A stretch of DNA of 64,000 nucleotides from Lindgomyces ingoldianus (GCF_010093535.1 NW_022985170.1:70990-134989), one strand, 5' to 3'; counted from the stretch's first letter, positions 1-10,684 are shown. Translations and numbers: made by a program. Notes: generated from the sequence alone by a model not told the origin.

Positions 1-2841
1 AGCTCTTCGGCCTCCTTCCACCGGCCTTGATTCCAAAACGTTGACGCCAGGTTGGCCATGCTTTGCAATAGCTTCTTGTCACTTTTGCCAAGGCTATGTC
101 TATCTTCCTTTAATAACGCCTTATATAATTCCTCTGATCTGTCATATTTTCCCTGTTTTTCATAAAAGCTCCCAAACGAAATTGTCTCCTTTCTCATGTC
201 CGGGCATCCAAGGGGTTTAGTAAGCTTTATATGCCGCGAACTGGTCTGACAAGAATCTAGATGTGCCAGCAACTGCTGCCTCATAGATGCATCCGCAGCT
301 TCTGCAAAAGTAGATTCTACAACCACGCTCATCAGTCCTATAGTCTCTTGTAATATCTTTTCTCGAGTTGGTCGCTTCCGTTCTCGTAACTGCAACCAGT
401 CACTAATCACTGGATGGATAGAAAACCAAACAGCAGGCTTCTTTTCAATGCTCTGCACCAGAGAGAGCTGACGAAGGCGCTCTATAGTCAACCAGAACTG
501 ATCTGCACTCCAGCTCGTCTGTTCACCTTTGTGTGTAGGGGATGCATGATCAGAATCAGAGTCGGTATCGGAGTCGATCTCTTCGTCTGAGAGGCTTCTT
601 TGGCGTCTAAATATTTCAAGCCATGGGAATGGCTCATTCTCTTCTGCAACGTATGTTTCAAACAGATAGCTGCCGATATGAGAAGGCTCAAGAAAGGCGG
701 CAATGTTGAGGAAGCGCGTAATATGATCCTTGCGTGTCTTATTGCCTGGCTCCACCTGCTTGAATGACATTTCCCAAGTCGTGAACGCGCTCAGCGCCTC
801 ATTTTGCTCTGACCCGTCTCTTAGTTTGTGGTACTCCCAGAGATTCTCGCGCATATACTTTAACACCTTTGCCTTCTTTTCTTCGTATTCGTCTATGAAA
901 TCAGACGGCGCCATCTTATTGAAAGAAATATACGCAGCGGCCTGTTCAATGGCAAGAGCTAATCCCCCAAGCCTGCGGACAATGCCCTCTCCGTCAGCCC
1001 GGCTGCGTTCTACCTCCTCACTCGGCATGTCTCGAAAAAGTAGCTCAATGCCTCCATCGTCCACCATTGACGGGACTTGCAGGTGTCGCCCGAGTACTTT
1101 TGTGGCCTCGTGCCGGCTCGTAAAGATTATGCTGCCTTGTCCATCTAAAGTAATTAGCATAGAAGCATCCACAGCGCTAACTGACTCACTTTCTGGCAGG
1201 AACTGTTTGATATCTGTGAATATGTCGGGGCGGTCGTAATTGTCATAAACTATCAACCACCGCTCCTCCCATTCTTGAATCGTATCTAGCACGAACGCCA
1301 CCTTCAACTCTACATCTTGTAGGCTGCTAGCAACTTCTTGGTTTAGTTTTCTAGCAAGTCCTTCAAAGCCCCGCTCTAACGTTGCCTTTGAAGTTGCATC
1401 AAGCCAGAAAACACCACAGCAATCCTTCCTAACCCTTCGGCATAGCTCTAAGGCAATCTGACTCTTGCCCTGTCCGCCTAAGGCTTGTAGTACAGCTACA
1501 TTTGGCTTATCGTACTGCCCTCGCGGTTCTAGTACGAAGGCCTGCAGCTCTGCGAGAAGCTTCTGTCTGCCGAAGAACTTGGGCACAGCGATGTGTGGGA
1601 CATGGTAATATTTCGAAGGCAATCTCCTAGCTTTAAGTTTATTAGTTATTCACAAGTCTGCTAACAGGCTCTAGGAAGGTAGATAGTTACGCTTACATCG
1701 AGCCGCCACAAGTTTAGGAGATCCCTTAATCATCTCCTCAACCACACCCCTTACTGTCTGAAAGTCTTCCTCTGTAGGCTTCCCAAACTTGTTCATATCA
1801 AAATGGCTCCGTGAGAGCGAGAATTTGCTTATCGAATTGGACAGGTCGAGGCAGCCAGAGCTCTCGCTAACCACACATCGCTTTGCCAACAATTAGTTTT
1901 GGTGAAATGCAGACTCCTTCCCTAAACTCACGATTCGGTCCTCTTTGCCCACAATCTTTCCAACATTGCTTGACTTGAGCTCGTAGAAGCATGCAACCAT
2001 AGTCTTGTTCGCCTCTGTCCGCGTCTTCCCGAATTGGTCGACCAGGTCCTGAAGAAACTCGTTCCCTGGCTCCAGTATCTTCAGAACGTCCGGCTGCACT
2101 TCTTCCGCCTCATACTCCCGGCGGGCCGCGTCGAGCATCTCTATCTGACTCATCCCCCCGGCGCCCCGAAATGGCGTGCCGAAGAATATCAAGCCCGTGG
2201 TTGAAGTGTATATGCCGGGCCATTCATCTGGAACCTGTCGGGCATCTAGGAGTGCCTGTGACGTCTTAGCGTTGGCCGTATCCTGTTCTAGCTCACCTGC
2301 TCACCTTCAGCACAACCAGCCCGCCGAAGCAGTGCGCTATAAAGATCAGCGGCCGAAACGAGTACTCCTAACTATGTAAGCAGCGGAGATATGTCTAGGC
2401 ACAGAGCCTTACTTTTCTTTCCCGCTTCAAGGCCAGCAGCAACCGCTGTGCAACCCTTGACGCCCTCTGTTGTATCGCCCCTTCTCCGAACCACTTCGAC
2501 TCGTATCCGTATCGCATAATGCGCGCACTCGGCACTACCCCTGGAAGCATGTCTTCCTCTTCGAGCCAGTTGACCCGTCGCGGGATCTCCTTCGTACCGA
2601 CATTCTTGCACCAGCTGTCGTCCGGGTGGGCGCCGATGCCGTGGATCGCAACGATGCTAGACGTATCAATATAATGTGGAAGGGGCAAATCACAGAGAAT
2701 TAAGAGGACGCACTCGATGCACTCAGGGCTCTGGGCTGCCTCTGGTGTTGCCTCGCGGAGCACCTTCAGGCCGATGTCGTCGCTAGTCACTGGCCGAACC
2801 TGCTCTCTGTTCAGCCTTGGCACGCTGGATTCCTGCCCCAT
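1..2841 (-). CDS. Fungal NLR/STAND protein: lipase-like (SesB-type) domain, NB-ARC, TPR; 3' end beyond left edge
   Basis: Probable intracellular immune-type receptor: an N-terminal effector-like serine esterase fold, a nucleotide-binding switch and a repeat sensor. The start ATG is at 2841. Predicted exons are 2841-2714, 2656-2413, 2367-2305, 2255-1932, 1880-1697 and 1630 to the edge; the introns restore one frame. The N-terminal domain shows DIVAIHGIGAHPDDSW, the nucleophile-elbow-like stretch RPLIFIAHCFGGLVVLKAL (usual GHSxGG here HCFGG, so Cys replaces the catalytic Ser) and GLIFFGTPFRG. A conserved linker follows (CVVSESSGCLDLS, SRSHFDMNKFG). NB-ARC has the P-loop QALGGQGKSQIAL near 1470 and WLIVYDNYD (Walker B) near 1245. 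TPR units (SMANLASTFWNQGRWKEAEE) run off the left edge. The family (SesB-NB-ARC-TPR) is well known in fungi; the ligand is unknown. No stop or frameshift was seen in the part present. Confidence 0.9.
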
Positions 2842-3254
2842 AATCGAAGTTCAATGCTTGCCCCGGTGGGCATGTACTTGATGTGAGAGAAGTGTCGATA
2901 GGGGAGTAGGATCAGGCTGGAGGATGGGAAGAGATATATATTAGGTGATGTCTGCCAGGTGGGCCTGCAGCCAGGCTGAGAGGCGCAAAGCACGCCGTTA
3001 CTGCCTAAGGCGCGACAACCTTCCTGACAACGAAGATATATCGCTTCCACAATCGAACGTTTGAATAGAGCCAACTCATCACGATGTTATCTTTGCAATT
3101 AGTCATGCCGCCATTCTTAACGCTAAATTGGCTAATTCACGACTATCGGCCTGCGGTCGGAGCGTCAACGAGTACGACTTTGCCCGGCTACCCTTCTGTC
3201 ATGTTGAATGACGCCCCTCACATAAGGCAATTTCTTGAAAAGGAACTCTGGTCC
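2842..3254. other. Upstream region of the NLR gene
   Basis: About 410 bases between the NLR start codon and a TPR relic on the other strand. It should hold the NLR promoter. I see no convincing coding signal in it; short open frames here lack family features. Confidence 0.4.
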
Positions 3255-3478
3255 GAAGACCTCCAGGATGCTTAAGGAGGAGCATCCAGACACGCTGACT
3301 AGCATGAACAATCTTGCATCTATGTTAAAGGCCTAGGCCGCAACAACAAGGCTGTTTTACTCTATGGAAATCTATCTAACTCTAGGAACAAGTCCTAGGC
3401 CCTCAGCATCTATACACAATATCATCACTAGAAACTCTTACTAGATGGAAGCTAGAGGACGTAGAGGTTGGCGCTTGA
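3255..3478 (+). pseudogene. C-terminal relic of an NB-ARC/TPR protein
   Basis: The plus strand reads EEHPDTLTSMNNLASMLK, the classic fungal TPR repeat motif, from about 3273. A shift of frame just before the former LKGLGRNNKAVLL stretch is followed by EQVLGPQH, YTISSLETLTRWKLEDVEV and a terminal TGA at 3476-3478, which is the typical end of fungal NB-ARC-TPR proteins. Two stops lie just before EQVLGPQH where the family usually has Gln codons, so CAA and CAG have become TAA and TAG. Only the last ~70 codons remain; NB-ARC and effector domains are absent. It lies on the strand opposite to the neighbouring NLR gene, so it is a separate gene copy or an inverted duplicate. The two stops suggest RIP. 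Confidence 0.75.
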
Positions 3479-3622
3479 AAAGAATCTCTGATTACATTTT
3501 GAACGCCTACAAGTGCTCTAATTGTTGCCTTAATGAGATTAACTAAGTAACAAAGCTTGCAATAACTTCAGAAAAGTAGTTCTTCTTGTTTAAAGCAGCA
3601 GGCGGAAGCTAGTACATATGTA

Positions 3623-3655
3623 CGGAGGTGCTTTCAAAATGTATGGGCCGGTGGC
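3623..3655 (+). repeat. Left terminal inverted repeat of the Tc1/mariner element
   Basis: 33 bases identical to the reverse complement of 5509-5541. A TA dinucleotide precedes it at 3621-3622. Confidence 0.93.
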
Positions 3656-3786
3656 CCGTGAGCACGCTAGTGGAGCTGAGGCCATCTATTCTAATTAGGA
3701 AGGTGCTCCGGGGTGAATAGATGTCAACGAATCTCTACCAAAACATGGTGTTTTCCTATAGAACAAAGCGTATGGTCTTTCAAATA

Positions 3787-5304
3787 TCATTGACTATCAT
3801 CTGTTTCATATTCTCCATCAACGCCAGATCCCCAATCGCTTAATTCGTCCTCTTCTTCAAGCAGTTCTAATTCTTCTAATTCAGACCATGTCATCTTATC
3901 CCTAAAGTCTCCAAATCGAGGCCGGTTCTCTAGCCAGCCATCGTCCTCATCTAAATAGCTTTCAGTATCAGTTTCTTCCTCTGTCTCCTGCAGCTGCTTA
4001 GGAGCTTTGTGATGAGTTACTTTGTCAAATCAGCCTTCTTAGTATTCATTACCCCCTTCTAGTTGTATAATCTTTTGGATGTGACAGGGGATTCGCTCAA
4101 TCCAGCGCTGGATCCTCCACTGCTCAAGCTTCTCCCACCACTCCTTCCAGTTCTCCTCCATCTGTTTTGAGTTTGTTGGCGCTCCTTTAGCTGTTGTACG
4201 TCGCTTCAACCAAGGCCAGGATGGCTCAATTGCATTCAGATCAGGTGAATTACCGCACCAGAGCATACGCTTGACCTCCTTCTTACTATAGACTATATCC
4301 TGGTACCAGTGGGCATGAGATGGAGCTTTATCTTCTTAAACAATCGTCTCTGGTCTCTTCTTCAAGCACTCCTTTGCAAAAGGCAGCAGCTTAGGCTCAA
4401 GAACTTCATGTGCATACCAGTACCAATCAATGCCCCCTTTGTTTCTTTCTCTGCTTAATTTCCCATGCTTATCGTCAAACTTCCACTAAGGTTTTGGGCC
4501 TAGTTTCCCTCGCAAACCCGTACGTCTCATTGCTGTATTTAATTCCCACTCATCCTTCTTAATTGGTTCCCAATACTTGTTAAGCTCATCTACCTTTTTC
4601 TGTGCCTTCTTCTTCTGTACAGCTGTCTCTATTTTATAGATATAAAAGGGGCCTTTCTTATCATAGGAGAAGCAGCCCCAAAACATGAACTCAGTGTACC
4701 CCTTCCATCTCTCGCGGATACAGCTCCTATCAAACTTCTCAGCCGGCTGCCTCCAAACTCGAGTAGAGCCTCGTCGTACGCCAAGAACAATAGCAGTTTC
4801 GTCGCTCCAAATTACGTTCTTCCAATCCTCAATTGTCCAATCAGCGTGGTCCCTACACCATTGAAGCCTGTCCTTCCTCATCTGTGGTGTGAGGCCTGGT
4901 TTCTTTGTTAGTTTGACCTTCTTGAACCCCTGCTCTTTCAGTGAACTCCATATAGACGTTGACCCTATCTCTCTGCCCTGCTGACGAAACTCGTACTCCA
5001 GTTGGTAGGTTGACTTCTCCCTGCTGAATCGATCCTTCCTCACCTTCTCAGCAAGCTCTATATCAAATAAGGGAGTCCGCTTACGGGGAGCACCAGATTT
5101 AGGAGCGTCTTGAACGTGTACGTCGAGAAGGGGCGAATTGGTTGGATTCCCATAGTCAAAACCTCTCTCTTTTGCCTTCTGGATCATCTTCCTTTGAGAC
5201 CTCTCCTAAACGCCTGTAAGACTAGCAACTTCAGCTGCTGAAGCTCCGTAGGATCGTAGAGCAATAACTTGAGCTCTGGTAGCAGCAGAATTGTATTTAG
5301 TCAT
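3787..5304 (-). pseudogene. DD34E transposase (Tc1/mariner type) with five in-frame stops
   Basis: One uninterrupted reading frame of 506 codons runs from ATG at 5304 to TGA at 3787-3789, broken by stops at 5206-5208 (TAG), 4486-4488 (TAG), 4336-4338 (TAA), 4039-4041 (TAA) and 4030-4032 (TGA). No frameshift is present. The N-terminus has a helix-turn-helix-like segment (RAQVIALRSYGASAAEVASL). Catalytic acidic residues are visible: D in VIWSDETAIVLG, D in EDKAPSHAHW and E in SPDLNAIEPSWPWLKR; 34 residues separate the last two, so DD34E. After the catalytic core comes an unusual acidic tail (EELELLEEEDELSDWGSG). All five stops can be explained by C-to-T change of CAA, CAG or CGA codons, four of them at CpA sites, the RIP target. 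The protein cannot be made as it stands. Confidence 0.9.
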
Positions 5305-5508
5305 GATAACTGATAGGTTTTAAAAGCACTGTTTAGGGGCAAAAGTTGATAGAATTGATACTGGAGGCTACCCGGGGGACATCTACTTCGAACCCTATGA
5401 GTTTTGCCCTATTAAAAAGTACTGTACACCTCATCGCGCAGGAATGAGCTGTCAGTGAGCTAGCCTCGGAGGTGCTTCCTATTTGGGACTACCCCTGCAG
5501 CCGCACTG

Positions 5509-5541
5509 GCCACCGGCCCATACATTTTGAAAGCACCTCCG
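5509..5541 (-). repeat. Right terminal inverted repeat of the Tc1/mariner element
   Basis: 33 bases, exact inverted copy of 3623-3655, followed by TA at 5542-5543. Confidence 0.93.
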
Positions 5542-5822
5542 TAGAATTATCAAACTACGAGAGCACGCTTATAAATGGGATTTAACAGTTTATCTAGGTG
5601 ATTTGGCACTTGACACCGCCACCGCTGGTAGGGAGGTAGTCGACCCGCTCTGGCCACACACTTGTGAGGTGGCGATTTTTCTGTAGGTGTTCTTAGAGAG
5701 TTGACTGGGAGGCATGGCTAAGGATGAGCGGGATTGCAAGGCTACGGTGTTAAGGTCGGCCCGCTTGCCAAGACCTTGCACAGCCATAGGTTCAACGACC
5801 AAAAGCTTAGCTTACTGATGAG

Positions 5823-6350
5823 AAAAGTAAATTACACCGTGATTACGTATGTCCTGCGGGGTCGTTTTGCACTAGCTAGGATTGGCAATTGCTTTGATTA
5901 GAGGTCTGTTGCCTTCAAGCTTAAGTTACAAAGAACATTCTTTTCACGCATAACAATGCTCCTTTGCTGCATCACCACTATTAAGCTCTTACCACTTATG
6001 CTACTTATAGAGGGATCTGGTAGGCCATCCTTGTAAAGATAGGATAGTAGGTAGCACGGATAGCACTGAGAACAAGATTTCGAAGAAATAGGAGTGTATT
6101 GTAAGAGAGACGAATCGCTGCCAAGCCTCGCTTGTCAGGATTCATGCTTATATACGAAGCACAGGTCATGTGACCTCCAAACAGGTCAGGTGAGGCCATA
6201 CTAGCCCGTTTTGGGACATCCGGCCTTGCAATTCTCAGCCTTGTATCAAATATTCATGCAATGTCGCCACGCTGATCTTCGAAGTACCTCGGCTAGTGCC
6301 AAACAGCCCCGCACGTCCCACGTAATCACCATGGTGTAATTTATTTATTA
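5823..6350. repeat. Non-autonomous element with ~60-bp imperfect inverted ends (MITE-like)
   Basis: The left end (5823-5885, AGTAAATTACACCGTGATTA...) matches, with a few mismatches and small gaps, the reverse complement of the right end (about 6285-6350). The interior has no credible protein gene. An internal block at about 5897-6016 is found again, inverted, at 10903-11022, and the outer flank 6350-6415 resembles the inverted sequence at 10685-10740. Read in reverse, this locus is therefore colinear with the second copy at 10685-11022. No clear target-site duplication was identified, so exact borders are uncertain. Confidence 0.65.
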
Positions 6351-6635
6351 CGAGATCTTTTCCGAGCCACTCTTGGCAGCCACCTTACTAAATTAATCTA
6401 GGTGGTAAGTAGGGAAGACTTATCAAGTGGCGATCTTATGAGCTGCGCCACATGTACCTCTAATCTCCCATTAACTATACAATTCAAAACATCCACATGT
6501 CCAGAGCGGATCGACCGTCCTCCTTACTCGCATCACTAGGGGCGTTCGCCCGTTTCTCAAGATTCCGGCATGCTTGAAGCCACGTCAGCTGTATGGTCAG
6601 GCAGAGAAGGCATTGTGAACAAGGTGTAGTCCTTG

Positions 6636-8400
6636 CTACTTTCCAAGAGCAACGGATGCAGAAAAGGGTAGGGTTGCCCGGCTGCGTCGTGGCCAGAAGC
6701 GCCAGCTTGGCCATGATTGTTTGGTCGATGCACTAGGTGTTAGAGTATTTGGTTTCCCCCGTGGTTCCCGTATGCATGCCAGAAGATGGACAATACCATC
6801 CAACCTGAGTACAACTATGACCACGTAGGTCATGCCGCAAATGACGCTAAAAACAACTGCAAAATCTTTGATATTGACTATTAAGCTGAGGATGTCCATG
6901 CCAAAAACAGACGTAACGAAGCTGGCAGGTAGGAAGACCATCGATATGTATATCAGCAATTGCTTCTAGGACTGTGGAGGCGTTGAAGAGCTATCCGTGT
7001 TATCACAACACTATATCTGAGACCAAGAAAGTCTACTTACCCCGTCTCGTAGTGACTTGATCTCCTCTTGCTTTGCGATGTTGGTTGCTTGCAGTTCCTT
7101 TAGCTTCGACATTTGCTTTTCTATCTGTTGTAGGTACAACCTAGGCATTTTAGCTGAATTATCGGTGTTCGAATCCGTCGGATTGTAGTCGGGGAGAGAG
7201 AATTCGCCTTGGCATAAATCCAGCAAAGAAGATTTGTCGTAGATATCCCAAGCAGAAATTAAGGAACTAATACAGTCGTTTACGGCCCTTAGTGACTGGA
7301 GGGCCCAGAAGTAGGTACGGGGGTTTGTGTAGCCCTCGTCCTCGAATAAGAGAGAGTCACGATACGCCCGGTTGAATAGGAATTCGTCCTATGATCATTC
7401 AGTGAGGTTCACCTCTGGCGCGCAAAGAGAAACTCATTGACGGTACAGCCAGCGAGGCTATTTGGTTCGAGACGTGCCGCAAGCTGCGCCTAACCCAGCT
7501 GACTTCCTGATTAACAGCCCATAATAAAGCTTCAGCGCCACTCAAGAATCGAGGCCTTTCCCCGTCCCATTGCTGATTGCAAGATAGAATGAGCGCTATC
7601 CAAGGATACGAAGCAGCAGCGTCATCCGCACCTTTGGTGGTGCTGTTGGCACTGAGACCCAAGGCAACAATAGCTGTTCTTCGACAGATGTGGAGATTAT
7701 ATTCCCGTTCATGGAAAGGCCCAGATACTTGACCTTCATAAACGCCTGGTTGACCGTTGTTTAAGAAGTAATACTTCATCGTAAAAGACCAGAAATGTCT
7801 ATCTCCCCTGGCAGGCCTCCCATGCGGCACATAGCCTGTGGATACCCCAGGGCTTATAAGGTTAGAGAATAGACGCTCGATATCGAAGCGACGTTGGAGG
7901 GCCGTGAGCAGCTGGAGTGCGACAATAGGAGGGAGTGATCAGATTTGAATTAGTCGACCAAAGGTAACGTCTGCATTCTGCGCTAAGACGTCTGGCACGT
8001 TCACCTTCTGCGACGCGTTAATGATGTTTGATCGTACTTCGCAGCTTCTAGACCACATACCCGGATGAAGCCCCAAAGATCGCCTGCGGACCTCGACACA
8101 ACTTGGTCCAGAGGTCTACCTGACCCGTCCACATCTAATGCAGAACAGTACGGCGTGCTTCTACCAGCCCCATGGCGCATTCTTATTGTGGAGACCTTAG
8201 CCCTTTCGCGGTCTAATTTGATTCGTCCATGATAGGTTTGCTGTTGAATACTAGTTGAGATCTGGTGAAACTCTTACTCAACTTTGACTGTGGCTCCCTC
8301 TAACACACTCCCCGAGCCGGGGCAGATTCGATGAAGTAACTGCTGTTGTCGATATATTCAAGCCGAACCCGGGTGGCTTTGCCAATTTGGTCCTCTTAGC
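6636..8400 (-). CDS. Fungal CorA-like membrane protein, 5' part uncertain or decayed
   Basis: Probable membrane protein related to the CorA metal-ion transporter superfamily as expanded in filamentous fungi. The 3' exons fit well: a soluble domain (to 7447, with HFWSFTMKYYF and REYNLHICRRTAIVALG), then 7388-7041 (FNRAYRDSLLFEDEGY, TYFWALQSLRAVNDCISSL, coiled coil LQQIEKQMSKLKELQATNIA) and 6965-6636 with two membrane segments (LIYISMVFLPASFVTSVFGMDI, then FAVVFSVICGMTYVVIVVL). The introns 7446-7389 and 7040-6966 restore the frame. Where CorA has Gly-Met-Asn this protein has FGMD. Upstream, coding-like stretches reach to about 8400 but change frame and meet stops (for example a TGA near 7938), explained either by short introns with weak donors or by decay. 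Transport activity is not shown. The start codon is not fixed. Confidence 0.6.
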
Positions 8401-8489
8401 TGAACCCGTATTCCCTGCCCTCATTGTTCAAGTCGACGTCTCCTCTTTCACTCTCTGTGATCACCCACAACACGCACAATACTCTAGCC

Positions 8490-8903
8490 ATGTGTAATCC
8501 CAAAACCGTCCACAAACATGTTTGCGGCCACTACGTCCTCGACCGGCCTGAAAACGGCTGCGCGAAATCAACACGCAGTAGGCACAGTCCGCTAAACTAT
8601 GACTTCGATGTACGCGCTCCCTGCGAGGCCCTCATGTATGAGCCTCTAGCATCCGGGGATTTCCGAAATGAATGCTATTTTGAGGGCAAGAGGATTCGAA
8701 TACAGGTGTACTTCAGCCCTGTCTTTTGTTACGCGGAGGATCAAAAGTGGAAGAAAGAGGAAGCAAAGGAGAAAAAGGCGGCAGCGCCGAGGTTGGGATT
8801 GAATGAGGATGGTCCGAGTAGTAGTGGGGTATCGAACGATACGCTTGCGAAACCGAGGGAAGTTGAGAAGAAACCGTTTTGGGTGAGGTTAAGTTCTTTC
8901 TGA
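8490..8903 (+). CDS. Small conserved fungal hypothetical protein (137 aa)
   Basis: An intronless frame from ATG at 8490 (context CTAGCCATG) to TGA at 8901-8903. The protein begins MCNPKTVHKHVCGHYV and has six Cys (CNP, VCGH, NGC, PCEA, ECYF, VFCYA), a pattern seen in small fungal proteins of unknown function that start with a Cys/His cluster; metal binding is possible but not shown. The last third is charged and low-complexity (KKEEAKEKKAAA, then KPREVEKKPFWVRL). No signal peptide or membrane segment is visible. It is divergent from the CorA-like gene and may share its promoter (8400-8490). I do not recognise a function. Confidence 0.6.
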   Translation: MCNPKTVHKHVCGHYVLDRPENGCAKSTRSRHSPLNYDFDVRAPCEALMYEPLASGDFRNECYFEGKRIRIQVYFSPVFCYAEDQKWKKEEAKEKKAAAPRLGLNEDGPSSSGVSNDTLAKPREVEKKPFWVRLSSF

Positions 8904-9082
8904 TAGAGAATGTTACAATGTATGGGAATGGTGCACCGGTAATATACTCTGGGCTATTTTGTTCCCAGCTGTTGATCTTTGTCTGAGAGGTACAGCATCT
9001 GTTCGCACTGCCGGGCTGGAAGAGCTGTTCAATATCATAACAGACCATGTGCAATGTGTTCTGCATATGAATTGATCGCTCT

Positions 9083-9597
9083 TTAAAGGCGAAGCCTGTA
9101 CTTCTCAGAGTCGCCAGCAGCAGGACTAATTCCATCCCAGAACGAGCCGTCGGAGAACTCATGGGTTTCCAGATTTGCCAATTGAGTCCAGGAAACAAGA
9201 GACTCCGAGGAATAACATCTCTTGTGACTATGGAATGTCAGGTGTTGCAGATTGCAGCTATCAAGTCGGTAGCTGTTCGCCCTTAATCGTCCGTTGAAGC
9301 TAGGTTCAGTGCCGAGATTCTCGCACCATGATCTATGCTTAATGAGCCCCAGCTCTTTGCAAAACGCATAAACGGTGCCATCCACCTAGAAGTCAAGGTT
9401 TCTTTCTTCCTGCACTTGCCAGTCCAGTAGTATAGCCTACATGCCTGGTGTTCCGTTACGATGCCGCGAATATCGAGCAGATTGAGCCCCTGCCAGTCCT
9501 CAAGTTACCACGCAACTATCTTCCTTCCATCCTGACATATGCGACTGTAGCGTGATAAAATTGCAGTTAGACTGTTAACGAACCAGGAAAGCATCGT
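9083..9597 (-). pseudogene. Possible small Cys-containing protein gene, broken
   Basis: The minus strand reads an ATG at about 9593 (MLSWFVNSLTAILSRYSRIC), continues through one in-frame TAA, then DWQGLNLLDIRGIVTEHQAC and LYYWTGKC. A good acceptor (TTCTAG) at about 9386 leads into a 100-residue stretch ending at 9083 (VDGTVYAFCKELGLIKHR, RLRANSYRLDSCN). Regular Cys spacing suggests a small secreted or Cys-rich protein. One stop in the first exon argues for a pseudogene or a wrong start. No family recognised. Confidence 0.25.
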
Positions 9598-9599
9598 CC

Positions 9600-10530
9600 A
9601 CAGGAAGATAGTCCGATGGGAATAGGGTTGAAGTGGGTAAATTGTGGTTGGTGATGCGTTCTTAAGCGTGCACGCATGTTAAGCTTGATAGTCATGGCGA
9701 AATTAGATTTGAAGGTTCTCATCGAAGGACCAATGCTTGAAGCTGGATGCGCATGGGCTTTGGATGTTCCAAGGTTAGATGTTGAGACGCCGCGAATCAC
9801 GAATGTAAAGGAACCGGATTGGGACAAGTGCCCTTACCCATAACTTTGATAGCAACTACCTTTCTCATGCTAGCTCCTACAACCTTACTTACTTGTAGTA
9901 GCATATGATGAAAACTTTACACAATGAATAGAACAGGCACTCACTCACGCCAAAACTTATCGAATGTCATGTTGAGTCGACGCTCAAACAACGCATGATG
10001 CACGAACCAGGATCCTTACCCTTAGCATCACAGTAGACATCTAGAAATCGAATCCTACCGTCTCTTTACGTCTACTCGAGGCTAATATAGCCCTCCAGAA
10101 ACACGGTGGGCAAAACAAATCTCACGTTTCAGCTTGCAGCTTCACCTCTGCCGACAGGACCCTCTACGTCACACTACACTTCCACATCAACCATCAAATA
10201 AATGCGTTCAAACAATAATTTTACCAGATCCTAACTCTTTGTTTCGTCCTTGTATTGCTCATCCAAATATCTAGATAGGCCATGGTCGAAGGTGCCTACC
10301 ACAAATGCTTAACGAGACCTCGACCATAAGAGACGCCAAGAAATACTCACAATGTTGTTCTCTATTACATGTAGTTTTCGAATGTTCTATCGCATACTTC
10401 AGATTTGCAATATCAATGGTTTCCAAAAGGAGGCTGAACAGAGAAGAGAGGTTCAACATCAATAGATACCCTGCGTCCAATACTGGAACTAGCATCTTCC
10501 CCGCAAACACTTCACATATCGCATGGAACG
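9600..10530. other. Gene-poor stretch of the decayed island
   Basis: No gene could be supported. Short open frames on both strands near 10270-10550 overlap each other and show no family signature; they may be the worn 3' part of the fragment at 10532-10683. Confidence 0.3.
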
Positions 10531-10531
10531 C

Positions 10532-10683
10532 TTACAGCCTAGTATAATAGCTTCCCACACTTTTCCCCACAAGTTCCCCCACCAACCCCTCCGCCTCTCC
10601 TCTAGACAAATGCAACATCATCCTCTCCCTAAGCGACTTCGTAACTCTCGCCCCAATTGCCACAAGTCCCACCCTTGTTTACC
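10532..10683 (-). pseudogene. Truncated gene fragment abutting a dispersed repeat
   Basis: About 50 codons read cleanly on the minus strand (VGLVAIGARVTKSLRERMML, then SRGEAEGLVGELVGKSVGSY), ending in TAA at 10532-10534 that overlaps a donor-like GTAAGC. The upstream side stops where the repeat copy at 10685 begins, so the gene may have been cut by that repeat. The amphipathic, charged composition looks like true protein. Family not recognised. Confidence 0.35.
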
Positions 10684-10684
10684 C

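Larger units (their letters stand above)
3623..5541 (-). mobile_element. Tc1/mariner-superfamily DNA transposon, complete but inactivated
   Basis: A 1919-bp element bounded by 33-bp perfect terminal inverted repeats (3623-3655 and 5509-5541, starting CGGAGGTGCTTTCAAAATGT) and flanked by TA on both sides (3621-3622, 5542-5543), the standard Tc1/mariner target duplication. Inside each end a second, weaker inverted pair is visible (around 3697-3716 and 5466-5485, AGGAAG/GGTGCT-like). It contains one transposase frame on the minus strand carrying five stops. Intact ends with a stop-ridden gene fit inactivation by RIP after insertion; such ends could still be moved in trans by a related active transposase. 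Confidence 0.93.
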
